Shown: positions 9,164 through 17,792, counted from the first letter of the stretch. The stretch is DNA of 64,000 nucleotides from Clostridiales bacterium (GCA_012728815.1 JAAYEI010000032.1:1-64000), one strand, 5' to 3'. Notes: generated by a model from the sequence alone, not told the origin. Made by a program: numbers and translations.

Positions 9164-9930
9164 GCCAGGGCTTCACCAGCCGGGAGCTGCTGACCGGCGT
9201 GCACCACATCCAGGACCCCTTGGGCGTGCACCTGACGCTGCTGGTGGGGCAGGACCGCGCGCTGCTGCTGGACACCGGCTATGGCCTGTACCCCCTGGAG
9301 GAGTACATCCGCTATCTGACCAGGCTGCCGCTCACCGTGGTGCTCAGCCATGGCCACCACGACCATGCCCTGGGTGCGGCACGCTTTGGGCAGACCTGGA
9401 TGCTGGAGGAGGACCTGCCGGTGTTCGCGGCTTACACCAGCCAGCAACAGCGCCAGCTGGCGCTGGCCCGGGCGGAACTGGCGCCGCAGGCGGCGCGGCG
9501 CTACCTGACAGCGGACATCCCGCCGCCTGCCGCCCTCACCCAGGACACCTTTGACCTGGGCAGCCTCAGTGCGCAGGTCATCCGGGTGCCCGGGCACACG
9601 CCCGGCTCCCTGGCGCTGTATGTGCCGCAGCGGCAGCTGCTGATGCTGGGGGACAGCTGGAACCCGCAGACCTGGCTCTTTTTCCCCGAAGCGCTGCCGG
9701 TGCGCGACTATGCCCGGAGCTTTCAGGGCCTGATGGCGCTGCCTTTTCAGCAGGCGCTGGCTCCCCACCACCCGGACCTGCTGCCCCGGGATGTTCTGCT
9801 GGCCTATGCAAAGGGGCTGACTGAAGAGGGCTTCGCCCAGGCGAAGCCCTATCCGGTGCCCGGGCACGCGCATATCCCCACCCGGGCCTTCGCGCCCTGC
9901 GCGGGCGCGCTGTTGATTTTCAGGGTTTAA
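9160..9930 (+). CDS. MBL-fold metallo-hydrolase
   Basis: 256-aa metallo-beta-lactamase-fold protein. The metal site HxHxDH is visible in LSHGHHDHALG (about residues 65-75). The later ligands are in VPGHTPGSLALY (about 145-156), the aspartate in MLGDSWNPQ, and a final histidine in LAPHHPDLL. This layout fits glyoxalase II/lactonase-like hydrolases. The start codon overlaps the GH2 stop (ATGA), so it is translationally coupled. A lactone- or ester-cleaving step on a sugar product is possible but unproven. The last bases overlap the end of the convergent AraC gene. Confidence 0.82.
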   Translation: MSQGFTSRELLTGVHHIQDPLGVHLTLLVGQDRALLLDTGYGLYPLEEYIRYLTRLPLTVVLSHGHHDHALGAARFGQTWMLEEDLPVFAAYTSQQQRQLALARAELAPQAARRYLTADIPPPAALTQDTFDLGSLSAQVIRVPGHTPGSLALYVPQRQLLMLGDSWNPQTWLFFPEALPVRDYARSFQGLMALPFQQALAPHHPDLLPRDVLLAYAKGLTEEGFAQAKPYPVPGHAHIPTRAFAPCAGALLIFRV

Positions 9931-10733
9931 CGCAGCAAGGTCTTGGCCGTGGAGGGCGGGTAGCCCTTGTTTTTCTTGAACACCTTGCTGAAGTGATAGA
10001 TGTCCGAGAAGCCAAAGCGCGCCGCCGCCTCGCTGACGGAGATGCCCTCGTAGACGATGGCATCCTCCGCCATGTTGACCCTGATGCTGGTGATGAAGCG
10101 GCTGACCGTTTTGCCGGTGTGCTTGGTGGTGAGCTTGTTCAGGTAGCCTGGGTGCACGCCCACCGCCTGGCCAATTTCCGTGGCGGAGATGTGGCGGGAG
10201 ATGTTTTCGGTGACATAGGCGGCCGCCTTCTGCACCCTGGGGTCGCTGCCCGCGCCCTGCACCAGGCCGGTGTTGAGGAAGACGTGGCAGAGCAGCTCCA
10301 TGAGCAGGGCCGTGGTGAGCATGGTGGAGGTGGGCTCGCGCAGCGCGAAAAACTGCTTGATGCGCTCCAGCAGGTGGTCCAGCTTGGCGTCCTTGTCCAG
10401 CTTGCTGATCAGCGGCAGGGGCAGGGTGGTGGGCTGGCAGGACATATCCTGGAGAAACATGTTGAAGGCGTACAGCTGCATGGGCTGGCTGGCGCTGGTG
10501 CTGGCCTCGCGCCAGGTGCCCGGCTTGATGTAGATCAGGTCGCCCTGGCTGACCGGGTGCGCCACATCATCAATGATGTACTCACCCTGGCCGGCGGCCA
10601 CATAGGTCAGGTCATGAAAATCAATCAGCTGCCGGGCAATGACCCACTCCGGCGTGCAGATGCGGTGCACAAAATAGCTGATCTTCGGGAGAAAAAACAT
10701 GTCTTCCATGGGTTCCTTCATGGGCCTCCTCAT
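9927..10733 (-). CDS. AraC-family transcriptional regulator
   Basis: 268-aa regulator. The N-terminal half is a cupin-like sensor domain (TYVAAGQGEYIIDD, YIKPGTWREAS). The C-terminal half is the AraC DNA-binding domain with two helix-turn-helices: HISATEIGQAVGVHPGYLNK and the hallmark AAARFGFSDIYHFSKVFKK (about residues 238-256). It overlaps the GH3 stop by ATGA, so GH3 and regulator form one operon. Another start lies 12 nt downstream at 10721, 3 nt after a GAGGAGG site; both are plausible. It probably senses a xylo-oligosaccharide and activates the neighbouring hydrolase promoters. Confidence 0.9.
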   Translation of the reverse strand: MRRPMKEPMEDMFFLPKISYFVHRICTPEWVIARQLIDFHDLTYVAAGQGEYIIDDVAHPVSQGDLIYIKPGTWREASTSASQPMQLYAFNMFLQDMSCQPTTLPLPLISKLDKDAKLDHLLERIKQFFALREPTSTMLTTALLMELLCHVFLNTGLVQGAGSDPRVQKAAAYVTENISRHISATEIGQAVGVHPGYLNKLTTKHTGKTVSRFITSIRVNMAEDAIVYEGISVSEAAARFGFSDIYHFSKVFKKNKGYPPSTAKTLLR

Positions 10734-12799
10734 TTAAGCTCTATCTCCAGGCAGTCATAGCCGCTCAGGGCCAGGCTGCGCGCGTCCGGCTGCCCGCCGG
10801 AAATATACAGGGTTTTTCGGCCGTCGTTTTCCACCTTGCGCCCGGCCTCATCCACCACATGAAAGGCATCGGGGTTCAGCGGCAGGCGCAGGCGGCGGGT
10901 TTCCCCCACCTCAAGGCTCACGCGCGCAAAGGCGCAGAGCACCGGGTTGGGCGGCGCCATGGGGTGGTGGTTGCGCACATAGACCTGCACCACCTCATCC
11001 CCCGGCATCTCGCCAACGTTGGTCAAATCCAGCGCCACCGCGTGGTCGGCGTACACAGTCTTGGCGTAGTCGAAGCGGGTGTAGGACAGCCCAAAGCCAA
11101 AGGGATACAGCGCCTGGCCGGTGAAATAGCGGTAGGTGCGGTTCTTCATGCTGTAGTCGGTGAAGGGGGGCAGGTCGGTATCGCTTTGGTAGAAGGTGAC
11201 CGGTAGGCGGCCCGAGGGAGAAACCTTGCCAAAGAGGATGTCCGCCAGCGCGCGGCCGCCCGCCTGGCCGGGGTAGCCAGCCCACAGGATGGCGTTGCCT
11301 TCCTCCACCCGCAGCGCGCTGCCCGAGGCGATCACGCTCACCACCGGCTTGCCGGTTTTGATCAGCGCGTCCAGCAGCCGGCGCTGGGGGCCGGGCAGTT
11401 CCAGGCTGGGCTTGTCGCCGGCCACAAAGGCGTTGCTGGTGTCGGACTGCTCGCCCTCCAGCGTCGCGTCCAGCCCCAGGCAAACCACCACCACATCGGC
11501 GTGCCGGGCGATGGCCACCGCCTCTGACTGGCGGTTGTCCACCTCGGTAATCGGGCTGTCCCTGTCCTCAAACAGCTGGGAGCCCAGCGCGAACAGCAGC
11601 CGGGCCTTGCCCCTGACCTGGTCGCGCAGGCCTTCCAGCATGGTGACATAGCGGGAGGACAGCCCCGCGTAATTGCCTTCCAGCGCCGCCTGGCTGTCGG
11701 CGTTGGGGCCCACCACCGCGATGGTTTTGATGGTGTCCGGGTTCAGGGGCAGGATGCCATCGTTTTTCAGCAGGGTCATGGATTTGGCCGCCGCCTGGTA
11801 GGCCAGCTCGTTGTTGGCCTCGGTGTCGCTGTCCAGCAGGGTCAGGCTGTTGTAGCGGCAGGCCTCGTCCATCAGGCCCAGGCGGTAGCGGGTGGCAAAG
11901 AGACGCTCGCAGGAGGTGGTGATCTGCTCCTCAGTGATCAGGCCTTCCTGCAGGGCAGCCAGCAGGTGCAAATAGGTGTTGCCACAGTTCAGGTCGCAGC
12001 CGTTCTCCAGCGCCAGGGCGGCGCTTTGAGGGGCAGTGTCCGTCACCTTGTGGTGTTCATGGAAATCCCTGATGGCCCAGCAGTCGCTCACCACGTGGCC
12101 CTCAAAGCCCCATTGCCCGCGCAGGATGTCCCTGAGCAGGGTGGGGCTGCCACAGCAGGGCTCGCCGTTGACCCGGTTGTAGGCGCCCATCACCGCTTCC
12201 ACCCCGGCCTCCTTCACCAGCGCCTCAAAGGCGGGGAGGTAGGTTTCCCACAGGTCTTTCTGGTTGACCTGGGCGTCAAACTCATGGCGCAGCTCCTCAG
12301 GCCCTGAGTGCACGGCAAAGTGCTTGGCGCAGGCGGCTGAGGTGAGGTAGCCCTCCTCCCCCTGCAGGCCTTGCACAAAGGCCACCCCCAGGCGGGTGGT
12401 GAGGTAGGGGTCCTCTCCGTAGGTCTCGTGGCCGCGTCCCCAGCGCGGGTCCCGAAAGATGTTCACATTGGGCGACCAGAAGGTGAGGCCTTTGTAGATG
12501 CCCCGGTCCTCCAGGCGGGAAGCCTCGTTGTACTTGGCGCGGCCCTCCAGGGCGATGGTCTGCGCAATCTGCCTGAGAAAATCCACATCAAACATGGCCG
12601 CCAGGCCAATGGCCTGGGGAAAGACGGTGGCTGTGCCCGCCCGGGCCACTCCGTGAAGCGCTTCCGCCCACCAGTTGTAGGCCGGGATGCCCAGCCGTTT
12701 GATGGCCGGCGCGTCATAGCGCAGCTGGGAGGCCTTTTCCTCCAGGGTCATGGTGGCTACCAGTTCCTTCGCCTTTTGATAGGCGGTCTGCCTGTCCAT
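10730..12799 (-). CDS. GH3 glycoside hydrolase, beta-xylosidase/beta-glucosidase
   Basis: 689-aa two-domain GH3 enzyme with a C-terminal Fn3-like domain. The (beta/alpha)8 domain contains AKHFAVHSGPE and the nucleophile D239 in HVVSDCWAI. The second sandwich domain starts near SMTLLKNDGILPLNPDTIKT, and the Fn3-like end contains GEMPGDEVVQVYVRNHH. The NWWAEALHGVARAG start region is typical of plant- and clostridial-type xylan 1,4-beta-xylosidases, so xylosidase is the best guess. Start 12799 (MDRQTAYQKA) has AAGGGAG 7 nt upstream; a 61-residue upstream extension looks non-coding. No signal peptide. It is cotranscribed with the AraC gene. Confidence 0.92.
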   Translation of the reverse strand: MDRQTAYQKAKELVATMTLEEKASQLRYDAPAIKRLGIPAYNWWAEALHGVARAGTATVFPQAIGLAAMFDVDFLRQIAQTIALEGRAKYNEASRLEDRGIYKGLTFWSPNVNIFRDPRWGRGHETYGEDPYLTTRLGVAFVQGLQGEEGYLTSAACAKHFAVHSGPEELRHEFDAQVNQKDLWETYLPAFEALVKEAGVEAVMGAYNRVNGEPCCGSPTLLRDILRGQWGFEGHVVSDCWAIRDFHEHHKVTDTAPQSAALALENGCDLNCGNTYLHLLAALQEGLITEEQITTSCERLFATRYRLGLMDEACRYNSLTLLDSDTEANNELAYQAAAKSMTLLKNDGILPLNPDTIKTIAVVGPNADSQAALEGNYAGLSSRYVTMLEGLRDQVRGKARLLFALGSQLFEDRDSPITEVDNRQSEAVAIARHADVVVVCLGLDATLEGEQSDTSNAFVAGDKPSLELPGPQRRLLDALIKTGKPVVSVIASGSALRVEEGNAILWAGYPGQAGGRALADILFGKVSPSGRLPVTFYQSDTDLPPFTDYSMKNRTYRYFTGQALYPFGFGLSYTRFDYAKTVYADHAVALDLTNVGEMPGDEVVQVYVRNHHPMAPPNPVLCAFARVSLEVGETRRLRLPLNPDAFHVVDEAGRKVENDGRKTLYISGGQPDARSLALSGYDCLEIELK

Positions 12800-12864
12800 T
12801 GCACAACTCCCTTTCATTTTTGTCACTGCACAAACGTTTTTATGCGGCTCTGTCGCATGGATTG

Positions 12865-12893
12865 AGCATAGCACGGGCATCGCTGGATGTCCA
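12865..12893 (-). promoter_or_regulatory. Promoter of the GH3-AraC operon, overlapping a small palindrome
   Basis: Reading the minus strand: TGGACA -35 (12893-12888), 17-bp spacer, TATGCT -10 (12870-12865). The -35 lies inside the palindrome CTGGATGTCCAG (12883-12894). The predicted leader is about 60 nt. Confidence 0.6.
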
Positions 12894-12895
12894 GT

Positions 12896-12929
12896 ACATA
12901 CAAACAAACTTGATGGACATACAACAAAC
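12896..12929. repeat. Two 21-bp-phased direct repeats, probable AraC operator
   Basis: ACATACAAACAAAC (12896-12909) recurs as ACATACAACAAAC (12917-12929), offset by exactly 21 bp (two helical turns). The pair lies directly upstream of the GH3 promoter -35 on the minus strand. Two in-phase direct half-sites abutting -35 are the classical arrangement for an AraC/XylS activator, and that operon encodes one. Confidence 0.6.
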
Positions 12930-12975
12930 AGGTTCACACAGGAACCTCCCCGCACCCCTTGAGTACCGGAGTTTG

Positions 12976-13004
12976 TTGACATTTATGGCAGGTTTCCGGA
13001 TAAT
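12976..13004 (+). promoter_or_regulatory. Strong promoter of the methyltransferase-hut operon
   Basis: A perfect TTGACA (12976-12981), a 17-bp spacer and GATAAT (12999-13004). It lies about 47 bp from the direct repeats of the divergent GH3 promoter, so a single regulator could touch both. The -35 overlaps GTTTGTTGACATTT, which partly resembles the inverted form of those repeats. Confidence 0.75.
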
Positions 13005-13062
13005 CAATACAGCATCAGATTTGACACGTTGTGAACAAACCGGTTTGACAAGAGGGTAGGGC

Positions 13063-14172
13063 ATGCACGAGCTGGATATGGAACAATTCTGGCGGGATGA
13101 CGCGCTGGCGCATGAGGGCAACTGCTTCAACCAGGCGCCCCAGGTCCCGCTTGGCATTTTGATGAGCGATGAGTGCGTGTTCGCGGAGCTGGATGAGCCG
13201 GGCACCCCCTGGATGCCCATCCCGCTGTCGCGCAGGCGGGAGCTGAACCGGCGCTACAATGACAAGGCCGAGCGCCTGGTGGGCAGGCGGCTGCTGCAGG
13301 AGGACTTTCTGCCCGATGACGCGAACCTGCCCGGCGTGCGCCGCATCGGGGAGGTCTTTGGCGGGCAGTACATCTACCACAACGAAACCGAGTGGCTGAC
13401 CCAGAGCGTGCGTTCCTTCAGGGAGCTGGAAGCGCTGCTGGACTGGGTGGAGCGCATGGACATCCGTGCCTTCATGCTGCCCGGCAACTGGGAAGCGGAG
13501 AAGCGGCGCGTGCATGAGCGCTACGGCCTGCGCCCGCAACCCCTGCGCCACATCCGCGGGCCGGTCACCCTGGCCTGCTCCATCATGGGGGCGGAGGACC
13601 TGATTTTCCTCATCCTGGACGCGCCTGACCTGGCGCGCCGTTTCAGCGACACCATCACCCGGGTCATTCTGCAAATGGCGGCGGTGATGGATGAGGAGGC
13701 CGGCACCAGCGCGGCGCTCACCCGCGGGTTCAGCTTCGCGGATGACAACTGCTGCCTGCTGAGCCCGCCCCTGTATGAGCTGTTTGGCCTGCCGGTGCTG
13801 CAGCGTGTATTTTCCGTGTACTCCCCGGATGAGGACGATATGCGCTACCAGCATTCCGACTCGGCCATGGGGCACCTGCTGCCGCTGCTGGGGCAGGCGC
13901 GGCTCAACGGCGTCAACTTTGGCCCCACCGTGCTGGTGCCGGAGATTAGACAGCACCTGCCCAAAGCGCGCATTGACGGCTGCCTCGCCCCGCTGGTCTT
14001 CATGCGCAATGACCGGGAAGAAATCATCCGGCAGGTTACCCGTGACTGCCAGCACGCGCTGGTGTATAATGGCGTCAATATCGCGACTGCCGGCAGCATC
14101 AACAACGGCAGCAGCCTGGACAGCCTGCGTCTGGTGATGCAGGTGATCCAGAACCATGGGCGTAGGGCCTGA
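13063..14172 (+). CDS. Corrinoid-dependent methyltransferase of the URO-D superfamily (MtvB/MtaA-like)
   Basis: 369-aa protein of the uroporphyrinogen-decarboxylase-like fold. Visible are FSFADDNCCLLSPPLYELF (about residues 225-243, a typical 'DD..LLSP' stretch), YQHSDSAMGHLLPLL (about 262-276) and ARIDGCLAPLVFM (about 303-315). True HemE is excluded by context: a corrinoid protein follows 16 nt later, and no heme genes are near. In such pairs the URO-D-like protein moves a methyl group from a substrate to Co(I)-corrinoid, as in acetogen O-demethylases. The classical HxC zinc motif of MtaA is not obvious. Substrate unknown; see findings. GAGGGTAGG precedes the ATG. Confidence 0.8.
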   Translation: MHELDMEQFWRDDALAHEGNCFNQAPQVPLGILMSDECVFAELDEPGTPWMPIPLSRRRELNRRYNDKAERLVGRRLLQEDFLPDDANLPGVRRIGEVFGGQYIYHNETEWLTQSVRSFRELEALLDWVERMDIRAFMLPGNWEAEKRRVHERYGLRPQPLRHIRGPVTLACSIMGAEDLIFLILDAPDLARRFSDTITRVILQMAAVMDEEAGTSAALTRGFSFADDNCCLLSPPLYELFGLPVLQRVFSVYSPDEDDMRYQHSDSAMGHLLPLLGQARLNGVNFGPTVLVPEIRQHLPKARIDGCLAPLVFMRNDREEIIRQVTRDCQHALVYNGVNIATAGSINNGSSLDSLRLVMQVIQNHGRRA

Positions 14173-14188
14173 CAAGGAGGAGCGGACA

Positions 14189-14824
14189 ATGCAGATTCTG
14201 GCGGACATCTCGAGCAAACTGCAGGCGGGCAAGGCCAAGGAGGTACAGGAGCTGGTGCAGCAGGCGCTGGACCAGCAGGTGCCTGTGCGGGACATCCTGG
14301 AGCAAGGCCTGCTGGATGGCATGGGCATCATTGGCGCCAAGTTCAAGAACGATGAGGTGTTTGTGCCCGAGGTGCTCATTGCCGCGCGCGCGATGAACCG
14401 CGGCATGGAAGTGCTGAAGCCTTATTTCGCTGAATCCGGGGTGGAAGCCCGCGGCCGGGTATGCATTGGCACCGTGCAGGGGGACCTGCACGACATCGGC
14501 AAGAACCTGGTCAAGATGATGATGGAAGGCAAGGGCTTTGAGGTGATTGACCTGGGCACCGACGTGCCCGCGGAGGCCTTTGTGAAGGCGGCGGCCGAGC
14601 ACGGCTGCGCCATCGTATGCCTGAGCGCCCTGCTGACCACCACCATGCCCGCGATGCGCCAGGTGGTCGAAGCCTTTGAGGCCGCCGGCACCCGCGACCA
14701 GGTCAAGATCATGGTGGGCGGGGCGCCGGTGACGGACGAGTTTTGCGCCCAGATTGGCGCGGACGCCTACGCGGCGGACGCGGCCAGCGCGGCGGACAAA
14801 GCCCTGGCGTTGCTTGGCGGCTAA
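14189..14824 (+). CDS. Methyltransferase cognate corrinoid protein (B12-binding)
   Basis: 211-aa protein with the two expected parts: a helical cap domain (residues 1-85) and a Rossmann-like B12 domain. The cobalamin signature DLHDIG (D99, H101, G104; H101 is the lower axial ligand) is intact, as are the later CLSALLTTTM and MVGGAPVT segments. It carries the methyl group as methyl-Co(III) between methyltransferases. Start 14189 lies 7 nt after AAGGAGGAG. It follows the methyltransferase and precedes the corrinoid-activator genes, a standard grouping. Confidence 0.95.
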   Translation: MQILADISSKLQAGKAKEVQELVQQALDQQVPVRDILEQGLLDGMGIIGAKFKNDEVFVPEVLIAARAMNRGMEVLKPYFAESGVEARGRVCIGTVQGDLHDIGKNLVKMMMEGKGFEVIDLGTDVPAEAFVKAAAEHGCAIVCLSALLTTTMPAMRQVVEAFEAAGTRDQVKIMVGGAPVTDEFCAQIGADAYAADAASAADKALALLGG

Positions 14825-14829
14825 GCGCC

Positions 14830-15384
14830 ATGGACGAGGCACAGATCCTGCAGCTGGCCCTTGACTGCGGCGCGCACCAGGCCAGCTGGATTGATATCCG
14901 GAAAGACGGCGTGTTCAACACCGTCTTTCGTGACATCTGCGCCAGCAACGCCTGCGGCCAATACGGCATGTGCCACATGTGCCCGCCGGACGTGGGCGAT
15001 ATTGAGAAGCTGATTGCCACCGCGCGCAGCTTTGACCGCGGGCTGCTCTACCAGACGGTGGACAGCCTGGAGGACAGCTTTGACATCGAGGGCATGATGC
15101 GCGCAGGCCAGGCGCACAACGACTGCGCCAATCGCATCAGGGACAGCCTGGCCGGGATGGATGGGCTGATGCACCTGTCCACCGGCGGCTGCAAGATGTG
15201 CGAGCGCTGCACCAAGCGGGACGGGCGCCCCTGCGCCTTTCCGGACCTGGCCATGTCCTCGCTGGAGGCCTATGGCATGGATGTGTACAACACCGCCAGA
15301 AACGCCGGGCTGCGCTACCACCACGGGCCCAACACCGTCACCTACTTTGGCATGGTGTTGATGAAGAGCAAGCCGGATGCCTGA
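14830..15384 (+). CDS. DUF2284 cysteine-rich metal-binding protein
   Basis: 184-aa protein, 5 nt after the corrinoid gene. It has two cysteine clusters: C37, C42, C48 and C51 (ICASNACGQYGMCHMCPP) and CKMCERCTKRDGRPC in the second half. This matches DUF2284 proteins, predicted Fe-S or metal binders often found beside corrinoid methyltransferases. A role in electron delivery or cofactor repair for the corrinoid protein is inferred from that association only. Its end overlaps the start of the activator gene, so the two are coupled. Confidence 0.85.
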   Translation: MDEAQILQLALDCGAHQASWIDIRKDGVFNTVFRDICASNACGQYGMCHMCPPDVGDIEKLIATARSFDRGLLYQTVDSLEDSFDIEGMMRAGQAHNDCANRIRDSLAGMDGLMHLSTGGCKMCERCTKRDGRPCAFPDLAMSSLEAYGMDVYNTARNAGLRYHHGPNTVTYFGMVLMKSKPDA

Positions 15385-16834
15385 GCTGCGTGTGCACCAG
15401 GCCGGGGCTGTACGGGTGCTGCCCTTTGAGGGGCAGCCGCTGCTGACCCAGCTGCTGCGCCAGGCGGGCTACGAAATCAGCACCCCCTGCGGCAGCGCGG
15501 GGGTCTGCGGGCGCTGCGGCCTGCGGGTCGCGGGCCAACTGGACCCGCCGGCGCGGGAGGGCCGGGCACTGGCCTGCAGGACGCGCCTGATGGGGGACGC
15601 TCAGGTGTGGCTGGCCGACCCCCACCAGCTGGACAAGATTGCCCTGGCCGACAGCCTGCCGCTGACGGACCTCAAGCCCCTGCCCGGGGAATTTGGCCTG
15701 GCGGTGGACATTGGCACCACCACCCTGGCCGCCATGCTTGTGGACCTGCCCTCCGGGCGGCCGCTGGCCGCGGTCGGCCTGACCAACCCCCAGGCCAGCT
15801 TGTCTGACAACGTCATCGGCCGCATCAGCGCGGCCCTTGAGGGGGAGGGCCCGCGGCTGCGCGCGCTGGTGCGGGAGGCCCTGACGGGCTTGACCCGGCA
15901 GCTGTGTGAGCAGGCCGGCATCGAGCGCCCCCTTCATCTGCCCACCGTCATCGCCGGCAACACCGCGATGCTTTACCTGTACATGGGCTACAGCCCCAGG
16001 GCCCTTTCTGCGGCGCCCTTTGAAGCCGACCACCTTTTTGGAGTGTGGGTGGAGGAACACACCTTCCTGCCCCGCTGCCCGGGCGCCTTTTTGGGGGCGG
16101 ACCTGAACCTGGCGCTGCTGGCCTCCGGCCTGTGTGAGCGGGAGGAGACCGCGCTGCTGGCTGACATCGGCACCAATGGCGAGATTGCCCTGTGGCACAG
16201 GGGCCGCCTCCACTGTGCGGCGGCCGCCGCCGGGCCCGCCTTTGAGGGCGGGGGCATCACCCAGGGCCTGGGCAGTGAGCGCGGGGCGATTGACAGCGTG
16301 CAGGCGGTGGATGGACAGCTGCGGATCACCACCATCGGCGACGCGCCCGCCCGGGGCATCTGCGGCTCCGGCCTGGTGGACGCGGCGGCCACGCTGCTTG
16401 ACCTGACGCTGATGGACGAGACAGGGCGGCTCAGCCAGGACAAGGTGGCGCTGGCCCCTGGTGTCATGCTGTGGCAGAAGGACATCCGCCAGCTGCAGCT
16501 GGCCAAGGGCGCCATCGCGGCGGCCATCGGGGCGCTGTGCCAGACCGCCGGCGTCCGCACCCGGGACATCCACAGGTTTTACCTGGCCGGTGGCTTTGGC
16601 AGCTACCTGCGCCCCCAGAGCGCCGCGCGCATCGGGCTGATCCCGGAGGAACTGCTGGAGAAGACGGTGGCCCTGGGCAATGCTGCGCTCAGCGGCGCCG
16701 CCATGCTGCTGCTCAATCAGGATTGCCTGGACGCCTCCACCCGCCTGGCGCGGCAGGCCCAGGTCCTCACCCTGAGCGGCAACCCGCAGTTTTCCCAGCT
16801 CTTCGCCGAGCGCATGATGTTTGAACCCTTTTAG
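15377..16834 (+). CDS. Ferredoxin-ASKHA reductive activator of corrinoid protein (RACo/RamA-like, DUF4445)
   Basis: 485-aa protein. The N-terminal plant-type [2Fe-2S] domain has cysteines C38, C44, C47 and C67 (STPCGSAGVCGRCGLRVAG; LACRTR). A middle/C-terminal ASKHA ATPase follows: LAVDIGTTTLAAML, LLADIGTNGEIALW and FYLAGGFGSYL. This is the architecture of ATP-dependent activators that reduce inactive Co(II) corrinoid back to Co(I). It overlaps the DUF2284 gene by 8 nt. With the two proteins upstream it makes a near-complete demethylation system. The missing part is a second methyltransferase to tetrahydrofolate. Confidence 0.92.
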   Translation: MPELRVHQAGAVRVLPFEGQPLLTQLLRQAGYEISTPCGSAGVCGRCGLRVAGQLDPPAREGRALACRTRLMGDAQVWLADPHQLDKIALADSLPLTDLKPLPGEFGLAVDIGTTTLAAMLVDLPSGRPLAAVGLTNPQASLSDNVIGRISAALEGEGPRLRALVREALTGLTRQLCEQAGIERPLHLPTVIAGNTAMLYLYMGYSPRALSAAPFEADHLFGVWVEEHTFLPRCPGAFLGADLNLALLASGLCEREETALLADIGTNGEIALWHRGRLHCAAAAAGPAFEGGGITQGLGSERGAIDSVQAVDGQLRITTIGDAPARGICGSGLVDAAATLLDLTLMDETGRLSQDKVALAPGVMLWQKDIRQLQLAKGAIAAAIGALCQTAGVRTRDIHRFYLAGGFGSYLRPQSAARIGLIPEELLEKTVALGNAALSGAAMLLLNQDCLDASTRLARQAQVLTLSGNPQFSQLFAERMMFEPF

Positions 16835-16890
16835 CCGCCGCCGGTCAGGGCCGGCCGGCCATCGCACCGATTCCACACAAGGAGGTTGTT

Positions 16891-17781
16891 GTGAGCAAGA
16901 TTCTGGAAACCGTGCCCAATTTTTCCGAGGGGCGCAACAGGGAAACCATTGAGGCCATCGCGGATTGTTTCCGTGGACAGGATGGCGTGAAGCTGCTGGA
17001 CTATTCCGCGGACAAGGACCACAACCGCAGCGTGTTCACCGTGATCGGGGAGCCGCAGGCCCTGCGCGACGCGGTCATCCAGGCGGCCGGCGTGGCGCTT
17101 GAACGCATAGACCTGCGCCTGCACAAAGGCCAGCACCCGCGCATGGGCGCCGTGGATGTCATCCCCTTCATTCCCATCCGCGACTGCAGCCTGGAGGAGG
17201 CTGACCAGATCGCCCGGGAGGTGGGCCAGGCGCTGGGTCAGCAGCTGGGCCAGCCGGTCTTTTTGTATGAGCGCTCCGCCACCCGCCCCAACCGCGAGAA
17301 CCTCAGCGACATCCGCCGGGGCGAGTTTGAGGGCATGGCCGAAAAGATGAAGGGCGAGGGCTGGGCGCCGGACTTCGGCCCACCCACCATCCATGAGAGC
17401 GGCGGGGTGACAGCCGTGGGCGCGCGGATGCCGCTGGTGGCCTACAACATCAACCTGGGCACGGACAAGCTGGAAATTGCCCAGGCCATCGCCCGGAAGG
17501 TGCGCCATTCAAACGGCGGCCTGCGCTATGTGAAGGCCATGGGCGTGATGCTGGAGGACCGCCACCAGGCCCAGGTGTCCATGAACATCACCGACTACAC
17601 CCAGTCCAGCATCTACAGGGTGTTTGAGCTGGTCAAGATGGAAGCGGCGCGCTATGGCGTGGCCGTGGTGGGCAGCGAGCTGATTGGGCTCATCCCCCTG
17701 CGCGCGCTGGTGGACAGCGCGGAATATTACCTGCAAATGGAAGGCTTCAGCATGGACCAGGTGCTGGAGACCAGACTGTAA
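16891..17781 (+). CDS. ftcD: Glutamate formimidoyltransferase
   Basis: 296-aa single-domain formiminotransferase: it transfers the formimino group of N-formimino-L-glutamate to tetrahydrofolate, releasing glutamate. The family start is clear (ILETVPNFSEGRN), with DHNRSVFT and GQHPRMGAVDVIPFIPI in the expected places. Unlike the animal enzyme it lacks the fused cyclodeaminase, which is the next gene. GTG start with GGAGG five bases upstream. Only 56 nt separate it from the corrinoid activator, and no terminator or promoter is visible between, so the Hut genes appear to be read from the upstream operon. Confidence 0.96.
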   Translation: MSKILETVPNFSEGRNRETIEAIADCFRGQDGVKLLDYSADKDHNRSVFTVIGEPQALRDAVIQAAGVALERIDLRLHKGQHPRMGAVDVIPFIPIRDCSLEEADQIAREVGQALGQQLGQPVFLYERSATRPNRENLSDIRRGEFEGMAEKMKGEGWAPDFGPPTIHESGGVTAVGARMPLVAYNINLGTDKLEIAQAIARKVRHSNGGLRYVKAMGVMLEDRHQAQVSMNITDYTQSSIYRVFELVKMEAARYGVAVVGSELIGLIPLRALVDSAEYYLQMEGFSMDQVLETRL

Positions 17782-17792
17782 GGAGCACAAGC

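Noticed and set aside
13063..14172. HemE (uroporphyrinogen decarboxylase) as the identity of the URO-D-like gene
   Set aside because: No heme genes nearby, and the corrinoid protein and activator follow directly. The context and divergent motifs fit a methyltransferase.
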